This document shows positions 17,546-27,519 of a stretch of DNA of 64,000 bases, in pieces (the first letter of the stretch is position 1; each line of letters begins with the position of its first letter). A program made the translations under genes and the position numbers. Source of the stretch: Granulicella sp965198635 (GTDB lineage Bacteria > Acidobacteriota > Terriglobia > Terriglobales > Acidobacteriaceae); NCBI GenBank assembly GCA_965198635.1, contig OZ240669.1, positions 1,860,001 through 1,924,000 of the forward strand. Direction: 5' to 3'. Under the pieces are notes generated by a model. It searched no databases. It worked only from the letters and a program-made list of their open reading frames with translations, and was not told the origin of the DNA.

Positions 17546-20032
17546 TCACTGGCGCAGCAAAACCAGCGTCACGCCCTGTCCGCCCTCGTTGTACGGTGGC
17601 TCTTCCACCCCGGTAACGTGTGGGTGCTTCTTCAAGGCATCACGCAGGGTGCGCCTTAGGATGCCCATGCCGACTCCGTGCACCACGCGAATGTGGTGCA
17701 GGCCTGCCAGAAACGCCCGCTCCACGAAGCGATCGACCTCGGCCTCGGCCTCGTCGGCGGTGCGGCCGATGACGTTGATCTCCGGACTCATGTAGTCGGA
17801 GTCGCCGCCGGCGATGTACACGCCTCCGCGGCGCCGATTCAGGCTGTCCCCCGAGGGCTCCTTTACCTGGGTTAGTTCGGCGACGTCCGAGCGCGGTACC
17901 CGGGTTTTCATGGTGCCGAAGCTGACCTCGAGCGTTCGGGCGTCGATGACCCGCTCCACGCGGCCTTCGCGATTGAGGCTGCGCAGGCGAACGAGATCGC
18001 CCGGGCGGGGTTCGCCGTCACGGCGTGCCTTGCCGTTACTCTGTTTGGCGGGTTCCGGCGTGCTGTGCGCCTCCACCGTGGATTGAAACTGCTCCGAAAA
18101 CTCACGTTTCAGCCGTGCGATCCGCAGGGCCGAGTCCTTGGCGATCTTCTGGGCGATGGTCCGGTCGTCGATGGCCTTGACCGTGTCGCGCAGCTGCGCC
18201 TCGAACTCCTTGATCAGCCCCCCGAGCTGCCGTTCAAGCTCCCGGGTGCGCGCCTGCTGCTCCTTGCGCCCTTCGGCCTGCACGAACTCCCGTTCGCGCT
18301 CGAGCTTGCGGGCGGTCTCAGCGTTTTGCGCCCGCTCGGCGCCCGCGGCTGTCAGCTGGGCATGCAACTCGTCCAGAAAGCGCCCAATATCGATCTGCTG
18401 CGAGCTCATCTGCGCGCGGGCATCGGCGACGATCGCCGGGTCCAGGCCCAGTCTCGCGGCGATATTCAACCCTGCGGAGGCGCCGGGAACCCCTAGCCGC
18501 AGCTCATAGGTGGGCGAAAGCGTGGCTTCGTCGAAGCCGACCGCGGCGTTGAGCACGTCCTCATGCTTGGCCGCGTAGACCTTGAGCGCCGTCAGGTGGG
18601 TGGTGACGATCGACCAGGCATTCCGGTCCAGAAAATGACCGGCGACCGCAACCGCAAGGGCCGCACCCTCCTCCGGGTCTGTTGCGGAGCCGAGTTCGTC
18701 CAGCAGCACCAGGGACCGATCGTCGGCCAGCCGGGCGATGCGGTCTACGTTGGTGACATGGGCGGAAAAGGTGGAAAGGTTCGTCTCTAGCGATTGCGCA
18801 TCACCGATATCGGCGTAAATAGCCGTAAATATCGGCAGATGCGCGGTCTCGGCGGGTACTGGAAATCCCGCCTGCGCCATGAGCGCCAGCAGGCCGGCCG
18901 TCTTCAGGGCCACGGTCTTGCCGCCGGTATTGGGGCCGGAGATGATCATCTGCCGCTTGCCCTCGGGCAACGCCAGCGTCAGCGGGACGATGTGCGCGCC
19001 GGTTTCGCGGAGGCGGAGTTCCAGCAGGGGATGACGCGCGGAGGTCAGCTCAAACGGTTGGCTCTCATCCGGTTCGCTGTCGCCCGGCACCGTGGCGGCA
19101 CCTTCGAATCGGGGACGCACACAATCAAGGTCCTGGGCGAAGCGGGCCGCTGCACCGTGGGCATCGGCTTCGGCGAGAATCTGCGCACCCAGGGCAAGCG
19201 CCGTGCTGGACCCCGCGACCGCGCGAGTCATGGCGAGCAGAATGCGGTGGATCTCGGCCTGTTCCTCGCCCAGCAATCGCGTCAGTTCGTTGTTGCTTTC
19301 AATGGTGTCGAGCGGCTCAACGAAGACAGTCTGACCGGACGAGCTGGTGCCATGCACAACGCCGGGCACGCGCCGCCGGGCCTCGGCCTTGACGGGGATC
19401 ACGAAACGGTCGCCGCGCACGGTAATCAGGGCATCCTGCACCAGGTTGTCGGCGCTGAGGCGGTCGAGCGCGCGGCGCAGGCTGGCCTCGATCACCGCGT
19501 GCTGCCGGCCCAGGGCGCGGCGGATGCGGGAAAGCTCGGGTGAGGCGTCATCGGATAACGATCCGTCCGGTTCCAGCTTGCCCTCGAGCCCCCGTAGCAG
19601 CCCGGAAAGATCATGCTCCAGCAGCGGCGCCGAGAGCTCCTCGATCGCCGGCCAGGCATCCTTCACAGCGTCCGGCGGGGTCAGCACCAGCTGCCGCCAG
19701 GCTTCCACCCGTCCGGCGTGGCCAACTACGCGCAGCAGCTCCTCAGCTTCCAGCGCCGCCCCGGGGATGCGGGCCTTGGCCAGGGTGTCGCCGACATCGA
19801 AGATGCCGCGAAAACTGAAGGGCATGCCGCCCGCCAGCAAGAGCCGCATCTCGGCGGTGCGGCTCTGCTGCGTTTCAATCCAGGCAAGATCTGCGGAGGG
19901 CTCGAGGACGCGCACATGGGCCTGGCCCAGCGGCGACTGCGCCCGCCCGGCGACACGCTCGCGCAGTGCCTCCCACTGCAGCGCCGCGCCGCCGCGTTCG
20001 GTCAGGACTTGGGGTATCTCCGGGGTCGTCAT
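17546..20032 (-). CDS. mutS2: MutS2 family DNA-binding ATPase/endonuclease
   Basis: MutS2 paralogue, 828 residues from the ATG at 20032 (MTTPEIPQVL). The frame is open to 20236, but that stretch overlaps hemB divergently and is unlike the family N terminus. Core: MutS domain III helices, then the ABC-type ATPase with Walker A GPNTGGKT (~residue 365), Walker B LVLLDELGSATDPEEG and the following VTTHLTALK. A charged coiled coil (~510-630) follows, and the C-terminal Smr nuclease domain has VHGVGMGILR and ends VTLVLLRQ. The mismatch-recognition domain I of MutS is absent, as expected. Members suppress homologous recombination or rescue collided ribosomes, depending on the species studied. It is divergent from hemB, with about 120 bases between the two starts. 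Confidence 0.95.
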   Translation of the reverse strand: MTTPEIPQVLTERGGAALQWEALRERVAGRAQSPLGQAHVRVLEPSADLAWIETQQSRTAEMRLLLAGGMPFSFRGIFDVGDTLAKARIPGAALEAEELLRVVGHAGRVEAWRQLVLTPPDAVKDAWPAIEELSAPLLEHDLSGLLRGLEGKLEPDGSLSDDASPELSRIRRALGRQHAVIEASLRRALDRLSADNLVQDALITVRGDRFVIPVKAEARRRVPGVVHGTSSSGQTVFVEPLDTIESNNELTRLLGEEQAEIHRILLAMTRAVAGSSTALALGAQILAEADAHGAAARFAQDLDCVRPRFEGAATVPGDSEPDESQPFELTSARHPLLELRLRETGAHIVPLTLALPEGKRQMIISGPNTGGKTVALKTAGLLALMAQAGFPVPAETAHLPIFTAIYADIGDAQSLETNLSTFSAHVTNVDRIARLADDRSLVLLDELGSATDPEEGAALAVAVAGHFLDRNAWSIVTTHLTALKVYAAKHEDVLNAAVGFDEATLSPTYELRLGVPGASAGLNIAARLGLDPAIVADARAQMSSQQIDIGRFLDELHAQLTAAGAERAQNAETARKLEREREFVQAEGRKEQQARTRELERQLGGLIKEFEAQLRDTVKAIDDRTIAQKIAKDSALRIARLKREFSEQFQSTVEAHSTPEPAKQSNGKARRDGEPRPGDLVRLRSLNREGRVERVIDARTLEVSFGTMKTRVPRSDVAELTQVKEPSGDSLNRRRGGVYIAGGDSDYMSPEINVIGRTADEAEAEVDRFVERAFLAGLHHIRVVHGVGMGILRRTLRDALKKHPHVTGVEEPPYNEGGQGVTLVLLRQ

Positions 20033-20155
20033 GTCCTCTATTAGAAGCGATCTGTGGCGGAAAGTGGCAGGCTTGACGCGGGCTTCTGCGGCGTCGCAAA
20101 ACTTCGGGACGCCGCAGTCTGCAACGTCCCGCCCCCACCGGTACTCCAACGCGGT

Positions 20156-21181
20156 ATGCCGTATCCCGATACCCGCCTTCGCCGTCTCCGTTCGACCCCG
20201 GCCATGCGTTCGCTCGTGCGCGAAACGCAGCTGCATCCCGGGGCGCTGATTTACCCGCTATTTTTGTGTGAAGGCGAGGGTGTCCGCCGCGAGGTTGGCT
20301 CCATGCCCGGCGTCTTTAATCTCTCGGTGGACGAGGCGGTGAAGGAGGCGGAGACGGCCGCCGCACTCGGGCTAGGCGGTCTGCTGTTGTTCGGCATCCC
20401 TGATCGAAAGGACGAGCAAGGATCCGGCGCCTACGCCAGCGACGGCATCACGCAGCGCGGCCTGCGCGCCATTAAGGCAAACGCCGCGGCCAAGAAGCTG
20501 GTGGTCATCGCCGACGTCTGCCTGTGCGAGTACACCTCCCATGGCCATTGCGGCGTGGTGCGGCGTCCGGGTTCACCCGAGGAGGTGCGCGACCTCGAAG
20601 CCGGTGCGGTGGATGAATTTACCGTCGATAATGACGCCTCGCTGCCGCTGCTCGCGCGGGCCGCCGTCTCGCTCGCCGAGGCCGGGGCAGATATCGTTGC
20701 CCCGTCCGACATGATGGATGGCCGTGTGGAGGCGATTCGAAGAGCGCTGGACGCCGACGGTCAATCGGAAACGCCGATCATGAGCTATGCTTCGAAGTTT
20801 GCCTCGGCCTTCTACGGGCCTTTTCGTGAGGCCGCGGACTCGACCCCGCAGTTCGGCGATCGCCGTGCCTACCAAATGGATGGCGCGAACCGCCGCGAAG
20901 CCATGCGGGAGATCGAACAAGATATCGCGGAAGGGGCGGACATGTTGCTGATGAAGCCCGGCATGCCGTATCTCGACATCCTGCGTGACGCGCGGATGCA
21001 TACCGATCTGCCACTGGGGGTGTACCAGGTCTCGGGCGAGTATGCGATGTTGCAGGCGGCTTTCGAACGTGGCTGGCTGGATCGCGACCGTACGACCCTC
21101 GAAAGCCTGATCAGCTTTCGACGCGCGGGAGCCGATTTTATCGTCAGCTACTTCGCCAAGGCAGCAGCAGAGCTGCTATGA
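20156..21181 (+). CDS. hemB: delta-aminolevulinic acid dehydratase (porphobilinogen synthase)
   Basis: Condenses two 5-aminolevulinate molecules into porphobilinogen in the cytoplasm (EC 4.2.1.24), supplying haem for the cytochromes and the bilin pathway. 341 residues from the ATG at 20156 (MPYPDTRLRRLR), the family's usual length; the open frame upstream to 20054 is not conserved-looking. The two active-site lysines are visible in SYASKFASAFYGPFR (~213) and LLMKPGMPYLDIL (~266). The metal loop DVCLCEYTSHGHCG (~122-135) carries three cysteines, so this is a zinc-dependent enzyme rather than the Mg-only type. No other hem gene is nearby. A possible terminator follows directly. Confidence 0.97.
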   Translation: MPYPDTRLRRLRSTPAMRSLVRETQLHPGALIYPLFLCEGEGVRREVGSMPGVFNLSVDEAVKEAETAAALGLGGLLLFGIPDRKDEQGSGAYASDGITQRGLRAIKANAAAKKLVVIADVCLCEYTSHGHCGVVRRPGSPEEVRDLEAGAVDEFTVDNDASLPLLARAAVSLAEAGADIVAPSDMMDGRVEAIRRALDADGQSETPIMSYASKFASAFYGPFREAADSTPQFGDRRAYQMDGANRREAMREIEQDIAEGADMLLMKPGMPYLDILRDARMHTDLPLGVYQVSGEYAMLQAAFERGWLDRDRTTLESLISFRRAGADFIVSYFAKAAAELL

Positions 21182-21182
21182 C

Positions 21183-21236
21183 CACACCAGCATGGGATTG
21201 GCGAGTACAGACGCAAATCGCACGCTGGTGTGTTTT
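21183..21236 (+). terminator. possible intrinsic terminator after hemB
   Basis: CACACCAGC (21183-21191) is complementary to GCTGGTGTG (21224-21232) and is followed by TTTT. The loop of about 32 bases is long for a terminator, so the call is tentative. Confidence 0.45.
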
Positions 21237-21270
21237 ACCAAGTTGACGTAAGTGCCGTCCGAAGAGTGGT

Positions 21271-21630
21271 TCAGACCATGAACTCCAGGATCTGTCGCAG
21301 CTGTTCGGTCGTCAGATCGATGACCCGGTGGGTTGCCAGCTCCTGAATCTCACGCACTTGGCGTTCGCGCCGGGAGATCGAATCGAGCTCCGACGTGAAG
21401 CGGGTACCGATGCTGGGCGTGTGCGTGGCAGGCGGTTGCTTCATCTCCGAGGCAGCCACAATAACGCCGAAGCCGCCCTGACCGCGCAGTTCGTCCATCG
21501 TGGTGGCGGTGCTGTTGGTTGCGCGGGCAAAGACGCCCACGTCGTTTGCATTGTCATATTCCGTGCTGCTGATGCGATTCTCCTGCTGGTCGGCAACTGA
21601 GGAACGCGGGGCTTTTTCAGACTTCCACAT
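21271..21630 (-). CDS. small hypothetical protein
   Basis: Unrecognised, mostly hydrophilic protein of 119 residues. I start it at the ATG at 21630 (MWKSEKAPRSSVADQQENRI), which has GGAG about ten bases upstream; the frame is open to a TTG at 21771. The N-terminal half is polar and probably disordered. The C-terminal half contains SELDSISRRERQVREIQELA and LTTEQLRQILEFMV, which look helical. No signal peptide, membrane segment or catalytic motif is seen. It is convergent with hemB. Confidence 0.45.
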   Translation of the reverse strand: MWKSEKAPRSSVADQQENRISSTEYDNANDVGVFARATNSTATTMDELRGQGGFGVIVAASEMKQPPATHTPSIGTRFTSELDSISRRERQVREIQELATHRVIDLTTEQLRQILEFMV

Positions 21631-22315
21631 GCTGTTCGTTCTCCGTAGGGTCTTCACGATCGATCCGACGGCCTCGCCGGGATACGGTTTGGGGTGCGGT
21701 TCTTGGAAAAGAGCGAAGTCTATGTTGCTCGTCGGGTGCCTTCGCTCCGCGCCATGGCAGGACGTCTTCAATTAGAACGCCGGCAACCCCGAAAAGGATT
21801 GCTCTCGTGAGCGTACCCTGCGCCGGAAAAGCGCAGTAGCGGCATGTAGACGCCGTCGTTCATAAGCGACAGGGTACGCCGCAGCTCATTACTTGCCGGC
21901 GAGGAACCCTCGCGGGATATCGGGGAGCTAGAAAGTAACCGCGCTGAAAACCGAATATGCTGCGCTCGCGTTCTTCAAAAGTACGCACTCGGGTGCTGCG
22001 GTGATTCAATTTGGGACACAGATGCCCGGATCGTACGTGGTCTGAAGAAAGAAAGAGCAACGTTTTCAGGAACTTCAGAAGATCTCGGGCGGTGGCCGCG
22101 CCTCTGTCGCTAACTCGAACGTGTGCCGGGTGCTACCCAGGTTGTAGCGAGAAGCGCTTCTCTCCGTGGTTCACTGCAAGGGGCGTGAGTAACTTTCTTG
22201 GGCCGAAAGGATGGTTACGGATGTGCCAAAGTGAGCGCGACCTGTAGCCTGACTCGGTGTTTGCAATGGTGTTATGTCTTTTCGAACCTCGGCAGGGTCT
22301 ATCAGAGGAGTAGCC
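21631..22315. other. intergenic region of about 0.7 kb with a perfect palindrome
   Basis: No convincing gene was found; frames are short and lack ribosome binding sites. The only clear structure is a perfect 14-bp palindrome GAGAAGCGCTTCTC (22149-22162), about 150 bases upstream of the NHL-repeat gene, which may be an operator. An untranslated leader or small RNA cannot be excluded. Confidence 0.35.
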
Positions 22316-25300
22316 GTGAGCAGCGCCCCTAACAAGAAAGCTTCGCCTCGGAGAAAGTCGTTCGTCGGTTCATTCCCCGGCAAAGGCATCGGTCAGTTCA
22401 GCACGGAGTTTCAGCGGATGTCGGTCCTCGTGTCTGGCGTCTGGGCCCGCCTCCTGGCCGCCGCCCTACTGTTGTTTTTGGCTCAGGGGAGTGCCCATGC
22501 GCAGGCGGCGCATAGCGTCGGTGAGGTAACCACCTTCGGCTCGGGCTTCTCTAATCCGCACGCCGTTGTGGTAGATCCCGCCGGGAACCTATATGTAGCC
22601 GACTACAACACCGGTAACGTGTACGAAGAAGCGCTGCAGGCTGACGGAACCTATACCCAAACCGTGCTTTTCCCGAGTAACGGGTACGGTTCTGCTATCG
22701 GTCTGGCACGGGACAGCAGCGGTAACTTTTATATCGCCGGTAACGGAGTTGTGACGAAGGAAACAGCCCGGGCAGGCGGCGGTTACCTCGCAAGCACGAT
22801 CGGCAAGTTCACCGATCCGGTGGGCGTGGCGGTGGACCCTGCCGGTGATGTCTTTGTCGCGGACGACAATGAGAGTTCCCTATACGAACTGTCCGCCGGC
22901 ACCTATGCGCAGACCGTGATCGACTTCAACACCCTGCCTACCCCCTATGCCGTCTCCATCGATAGCTCCGGCAACCTCTACGTGGGAACGGTTCGCGGAG
23001 CGTACATCGAAAAGTACACCCTGAATCAGGGCGCCTATAACAAGTCGAACGTGCTGAACGCACCTTCAACGTACGGTGTTATCGCAGACGACCTCGGCAA
23101 CCTATTCTATGCCAGCCCCAGCCAGTTTATGAAGGCAACCCTGAGCAATGGAACCTATAGCGAACAGGTGTACTACGACTATCGCGCTCAGGCAGTAACA
23201 CAGGGGCCGGATCGCGAGCTCTACGCGGTTTCGTACTTTGAATCCACGGGCGTGCGGCTAAACCCTGCACCCAGCTTTGGCAGTGTACCGGTCGGCACCA
23301 CGGCAACTCGCCAGATTACGATCAGCTTCACCGTGGATGTCGCGGGCACGTTCGGAACGCCCGCGGCGATGACTCAGGGAGCAGGCAGACTCGACTATGG
23401 CGTCGTGTCCACGACGTGTTCCGGAGCGCTCTCCGCGGGAACCGGGTGCACGGTCACTGTCGCTTTTAAGCCGACCGCTCCGGGATTGCGCTCCGGCGGC
23501 GTCAACCTGGTCGATGCAAACGGTAACGTACTAGCGAGCGCGCCCATCAGCGGCGTCGGCACCGGGCCGCAGGGCGTGATCTACCCAGGCACGCCGACTA
23601 CGCTGACCAGCGGTCCGGGTACGAGTTTGCGCACGGGTGCGGTAGCGACCGACGGCGGCGGCGATGTGTACGCGGCTACCTCCAGCGGCTCGATTCTGAA
23701 GCAGACGCGGGCAAACGGCGGCTATACGCAATCCACCCTTGGTTCCGGGATTGGCAATGTGTCCGCCATGGCCGTGGATGGCCTTGGGAACCTCTTCGTG
23801 GCTGACAGCGCACAACAGCAGGTCGTAGAGGAGATCTTCCAGCCGTCGACGGGCACCTATACGCAGCTGCCGGTGTTTACCGCGAGCGTGAATGGTCTCG
23901 GGCAGGTTGGCGCCGTCGCGGTCGATGGAAGCGGCACGGTCTACCTCGGCAACGGTGACCAGCTGCTCAAGGAGGTGCCATACGGCAGCGGCTACGTCCA
24001 GAGCGTCGTAAGCTCCAGCTTTACTCAGGTCGTCGCATTAACTGTCGACGGCGCCGGCGACGTCTTCGCGGCGGATGCCGGGACGGGTTCAATTTACAAG
24101 GAGATACCCGCGGCAGGCGGCACCTACAGCCAGACCGCTGTTGTCACAGGTCTGGGCAATTTGAACGGCCTCGGACTGGATGCGGCGGGGACCCTGTATG
24201 TCACCGCTCCGGGGTTAAGTGAGGGTGTGCTGCGTTACGCAGCTGCCGGTAATGGAACGTATCAGCCGCTGAACACCATCGCAGGCTTCGCCAGCCCTAG
24301 AGGTGTTGCGCTCGATGGAGCAGGCAATCTGTATGTCACGGCGGAAGCGAATGGAGCCAACGGCGCCGGTGGAACCACGGTCCTCTTCCGGCTGGATGTG
24401 GCTGATCCGCAGACCCTCACCTTTCCCCTGACAACCACGGGGAGTCGCACCGCGGCCCAAACAGTCACCCTGATGAACATCGGGAACGTCCCGCTGGCCC
24501 TCTCAGGAATCGCTACATCTTCCGCGAATTTTTCGGTGGATGCAGCGACGACCACATGCACGGCAACCGGCTCTTTGGCCCTGGCGGCCAGTTGCGTCGC
24601 AGGCGTTGCCTTCACGCCGCAGCTCGCCGGTCCACTCACGGGCACGTTGAACATTACGGACAACACGCTGAACCAGCCCGGTGCGGTGCAGACGGTGCTG
24701 TTGAGCGCGGCAGGCATCGGTCCCGTCACGGTGGCTGTTTCCAATCTGAGCGTCGTGGACGGCACAGCCAGCGCGACCCTGACCGCCACGGTGACCTACG
24801 CGGGGACGGTGGCTCCCAGCGGCGGATTGACATTCGTTGTGGATAACGGGCCAGCCGTAACTGCAAGCTGCAACGCCGGCGCTTCGGTTCTAACCTGTAC
24901 GAGCCGGTATTCCACGGCCACGCTTGCGGTAGGTGCGCATACGATTACCGCCTCCGAAGCTGCCGATACTTACTACTCCGCAGCTACCGGCACCGGCACG
25001 TTGACGGTGACAATGGCTCCTGCTCTCGATTTCAGCTTCACGAACTCGGGAACCACAACAGCGACGATTGATTCCGGCGCGAGTGCCACGTACACCTTTC
25101 AGTTGGCACCCTCAGATAGCGGTTTTCCGGGAGGGGTGACCTTGACCGTGAGTGGACTGCCGCCTCAGGCGACCTACAAGCTGACTCCATCGTCCGTGGC
25201 CGCATCCTCCGGTCAGCAGCTTGTGCAACTCACCATCCAAACGGCCGCCCCTACCACAACGACCGCGGACAACGTGGCGCCCAGCCCGCCCTGGGCCAAA

Positions 25301-25543
25301 GGCGCCGCGGTGTTGACGGCGATGCTTCTCCCCTTTGGGGTAGCTCGTCATCGCCGCCGATGGATGGGGAGGAGCCTGGCCTTTGCGCTGGCGATGCTGG
25401 TCAGCGTGGCAGCGATTACCGGCCTTACGGGCTGCGGATTCCTGGGATATGCCTACCAGTCTCCCGGCAGCTTTGTGGTGACTGTCACGGCCACCAGCGG
25501 CTCTGTGCAGCACAGCGCGGCGGTTAACCTGACCGTGCAGTAA
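22316..25543 (+). CDS. secreted NHL-repeat/beta-propeller protein with Ig-like domains
   Basis: Large exported protein, 1075 residues from the GTG at 22316, chosen because AGAGGAG lies five bases upstream. The ATG at 22274 lacks one. The signal sequence is long (hydrophobic LLAAALLLFLAQGSAHAQ). Residues ~60-320 and ~430-690 hold NHL-type blades with the recurrent AVDGxGNLYVAD pattern (AVVVDPAGNLYVADYNTGN, VAVDPAGDVFVADDNESS, MAVDGLGNLFVADS). Between and after them are choice-of-anchor/ASPM-like beta domains with paired Cys. A bacterial Ig-like repeat follows (~830-910). The C terminus has a hydrophobic helix, RHRRRW, a second hydrophobic helix and a final small beta segment. Similar proteins are abundant in Terriglobia, with no known function; cell-surface binding is inferred. 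Confidence 0.8.
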   Translation: MSSAPNKKASPRRKSFVGSFPGKGIGQFSTEFQRMSVLVSGVWARLLAAALLLFLAQGSAHAQAAHSVGEVTTFGSGFSNPHAVVVDPAGNLYVADYNTGNVYEEALQADGTYTQTVLFPSNGYGSAIGLARDSSGNFYIAGNGVVTKETARAGGGYLASTIGKFTDPVGVAVDPAGDVFVADDNESSLYELSAGTYAQTVIDFNTLPTPYAVSIDSSGNLYVGTVRGAYIEKYTLNQGAYNKSNVLNAPSTYGVIADDLGNLFYASPSQFMKATLSNGTYSEQVYYDYRAQAVTQGPDRELYAVSYFESTGVRLNPAPSFGSVPVGTTATRQITISFTVDVAGTFGTPAAMTQGAGRLDYGVVSTTCSGALSAGTGCTVTVAFKPTAPGLRSGGVNLVDANGNVLASAPISGVGTGPQGVIYPGTPTTLTSGPGTSLRTGAVATDGGGDVYAATSSGSILKQTRANGGYTQSTLGSGIGNVSAMAVDGLGNLFVADSAQQQVVEEIFQPSTGTYTQLPVFTASVNGLGQVGAVAVDGSGTVYLGNGDQLLKEVPYGSGYVQSVVSSSFTQVVALTVDGAGDVFAADAGTGSIYKEIPAAGGTYSQTAVVTGLGNLNGLGLDAAGTLYVTAPGLSEGVLRYAAAGNGTYQPLNTIAGFASPRGVALDGAGNLYVTAEANGANGAGGTTVLFRLDVADPQTLTFPLTTTGSRTAAQTVTLMNIGNVPLALSGIATSSANFSVDAATTTCTATGSLALAASCVAGVAFTPQLAGPLTGTLNITDNTLNQPGAVQTVLLSAAGIGPVTVAVSNLSVVDGTASATLTATVTYAGTVAPSGGLTFVVDNGPAVTASCNAGASVLTCTSRYSTATLAVGAHTITASEAADTYYSAATGTGTLTVTMAPALDFSFTNSGTTTATIDSGASATYTFQLAPSDSGFPGGVTLTVSGLPPQATYKLTPSSVAASSGQQLVQLTIQTAAPTTTTADNVAPSPPWAKGAAVLTAMLLPFGVARHRRRWMGRSLAFALAMLVSVAAITGLTGCGFLGYAYQSPGSFVVTVTATSGSVQHSAAVNLTVQ

Positions 25544-25602
25544 AGGGACTCGCACGGTCAGTCACGGAAGGGATGCTGCTGCGGTGGCGATGTTGGCCGC
25601 TA

Positions 25603-26805
25603 TCAACCTCGTGCCGGAGCATTCAGCAGGGCCTGGACCTCGCCGAGGTACGCAAGCTTCGGCCTTAGGTCTGCGTCAAAGGGCAAAGCTCGTTCGGGCA
25701 ACTTATCCGGACGGGGGTCCTCGCCGTTCAACCAGGTGTACTTGTCGGTAACACCCCAGGTGAGAACGGCGAGGATGGCCGGGTTCGCCAGCGCCAGGTT
25801 GAGGTACTGGTAGTAGGCCGCTCCGACCACCTTGTCGCGGGTTTGTCTGTCGGCTCCCAGGGCACGATCGTTCACATCCATCTCCGTCAGCAGGATCTGC
25901 AGACCCATGGACTGAATTTCATGCATGAAGCCGGTCAGACCTCCCCCGTAGCGGGCGTTTCCGTCGGCGGAGATGTGCGATTGAATGCCAACGGCATCTA
26001 GCGGAATACCACGTTCCTGCATGCCGCGCACAAGCTTCAGCACGGCGGAACGCTTGTCCGCGTCGGCTGGCGCGTCGCCCTCGATGCCGTAATCGTTGTA
26101 GCAAAGCAGGGCGTGAGGATCGACCTGACGTGCGGTTCTGAACGCGAGATCGATGTAGCCCGGCCCGAGCAGCTTGTACCACGGCGAGTCGCGCAGGCCG
26201 CTGGGTTTGCCGTCTTCCACATGGATGGCCTCGTTCACCACATCCCAACTGTGCACCCGTCCGGCGTAACGCCCGCCCACGGTTTCGATGTGATTGACAA
26301 GAATCGAAGCCGCGTTTCCGGCGGTGGCATAGCCCTCAAACCACGCTGGGAGTTGGCGGTGCCAGACGAAATTATGACCGCGTACCTGCATACCGTGGGT
26401 CTGGGCGAAGCTGAAGAGGAAATCGGGCTCATCGAACGAGAACTTGTCCAGTGCTGGGTGAATCGGACCGAACTTCATCGCGTTTTCAGCAACGACGATG
26501 TTGGCCTGCTCCTTCACGAGCTGCGCGTAGGCGGTATCGGTTTGCAGCGCCTGGATGTTTACGGCGCAACCGGCCAGCAGACCGCGGGTTCGGGCGGCTT
26601 CGCGGATGGTCGGCAGCTGGGCGGGCACGGCGGTGGTGCCGGCCGCGAGACCCATCCGGTACTCTTGGTGGTCCGTTGTGGGGGCTGGTACCTGGCCTGC
26701 GCCTTTGGCGCGCAAAAAGGGATTGGCCGAAGCTTGCAGGTCGTGGAGAGCGGCAGCTCCCATCGCGGTGGATGTGGCAAGAAACCGGCGTCGCGAGATC
26801 GGCAT
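25603..26805 (-). CDS. endo-1,4-beta-xylanase, GH10, Tat-exported
   Basis: Hydrolyses internal beta-1,4-xylosidic bonds of xylan (EC 3.2.1.8). 400 residues from the ATG at 26805. The N terminus MPISRRRFLATSTAMGAAAL carries an RR-x-F-L twin-arginine signal, so the enzyme is folded before export. The GH10 acid/base Glu lies in WDVVNEAI (~191) and the nucleophile Glu in ILLTEMDV (~309). The substrate-site motifs VRGHNFVWH and GIQSHIS are present. The reading frame stays open to 27240, but that upstream part is antisense to rnpB and is not coding. No carbohydrate-binding module is seen. It is divergent from rnpB by about 68 bases. Confidence 0.95.
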   Translation of the reverse strand: MPISRRRFLATSTAMGAAALHDLQASANPFLRAKGAGQVPAPTTDHQEYRMGLAAGTTAVPAQLPTIREAARTRGLLAGCAVNIQALQTDTAYAQLVKEQANIVVAENAMKFGPIHPALDKFSFDEPDFLFSFAQTHGMQVRGHNFVWHRQLPAWFEGYATAGNAASILVNHIETVGGRYAGRVHSWDVVNEAIHVEDGKPSGLRDSPWYKLLGPGYIDLAFRTARQVDPHALLCYNDYGIEGDAPADADKRSAVLKLVRGMQERGIPLDAVGIQSHISADGNARYGGGLTGFMHEIQSMGLQILLTEMDVNDRALGADRQTRDKVVGAAYYQYLNLALANPAILAVLTWGVTDKYTWLNGEDPRPDKLPERALPFDADLRPKLAYLGEVQALLNAPARG

Positions 26806-26872
26806 GAGGTCATTGTCTCGCAGACGCGCGGCGGCGGCGGGGCTGACGGCCGGATGCTTGTAGACTGGGGGA

Positions 26873-27338
26873 GTGCAGGCGGCCGGATGGTCGCTGCCGC
26901 GCGCGGTTGGTCTCGGCTGATTGTCGCGCGGGGGAGGAAAGTCCGAACTCCGCAGGGCAGTGTGCCGGATAACGTCCGGGACCTCAGCGTCAAGGCTGAG
27001 GGACGGCCAGTGCAACAGAAAGCAAACCGCCAGGCGGTTCGCAAGAGCTGCAGGGTAAGGGTGAAAGGGTGGGGTAAGAGCCCACCGCACCGGCAGCAAT
27101 GTCGGTGGCATGGTAAACCCCACACGGAGCAAGACCAAATAGGCAGGAAAGCCGATTCGCCCCTCTCCAGGCGAGGCTGCGCAACGGCCCGTTGCGCCAT
27201 AGGCGGAGAGAGTGTGTTGTTCGTGTAAGCGGGCAGCCACAGCCGGAACCTGCGGGTAGGTTGCTGGAGCCAGGCAGCAATGCCTGGCCTAGAGGAATGA
27301 CCATCTAGAACAGAATTCGGCTTATGAGCCGCCTGCAC
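26873..27338 (+). ncRNA. rnpB: RNase P RNA, bacterial class A
   Basis: Catalytic RNA of ribonuclease P, which trims tRNA 5' leaders. The boundaries are set by a perfect 11-bp P1 helix: GTGCAGGCGGC (26873-26883) with GCCGCCTGCAC (27328-27338). The conserved core GAGGAAAGTCCGAACTCC (from 26934), the AAGAGCCCACCG block, the GGCATGGTAAACCCC block followed by GAGCAAGACCAAATAGG, and the 3' ACAGAATTCGGCTTA (from 27309) match the class A consensus in order. The length of 466 bases is somewhat above the common 350-420. It is on the plus strand, divergent from the xylanase gene. Confidence 0.95.
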
Positions 27339-27519
27339 ATTTCTTTTACTGTCGCAGCAGCCCGGATGTAGGCTGCGGCGTGCGTTGAGAGCCGCACGCT
27401 CCACTGTGGCAGGCATGCCCCGAATGGGGCAGGGACGGCAGCGCCAGTGGTACGTGCCCGGGAGGTCGAGGGACTGCCCCGCGTCGTTTGGGTCGCTAGA
27501 CTGACCGAGCGTACCGGCC

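Noticed and set aside
21772..22315. Riboswitch or small RNA upstream of the NHL protein gene
   Set aside because: No known riboswitch core could be matched by eye; only a 14-bp palindrome is clear.
26806..27240. N-terminal extension of the xylanase to 27240
   Set aside because: The extension is antisense to the RNase P RNA and would place the Tat signal in the middle of the protein.
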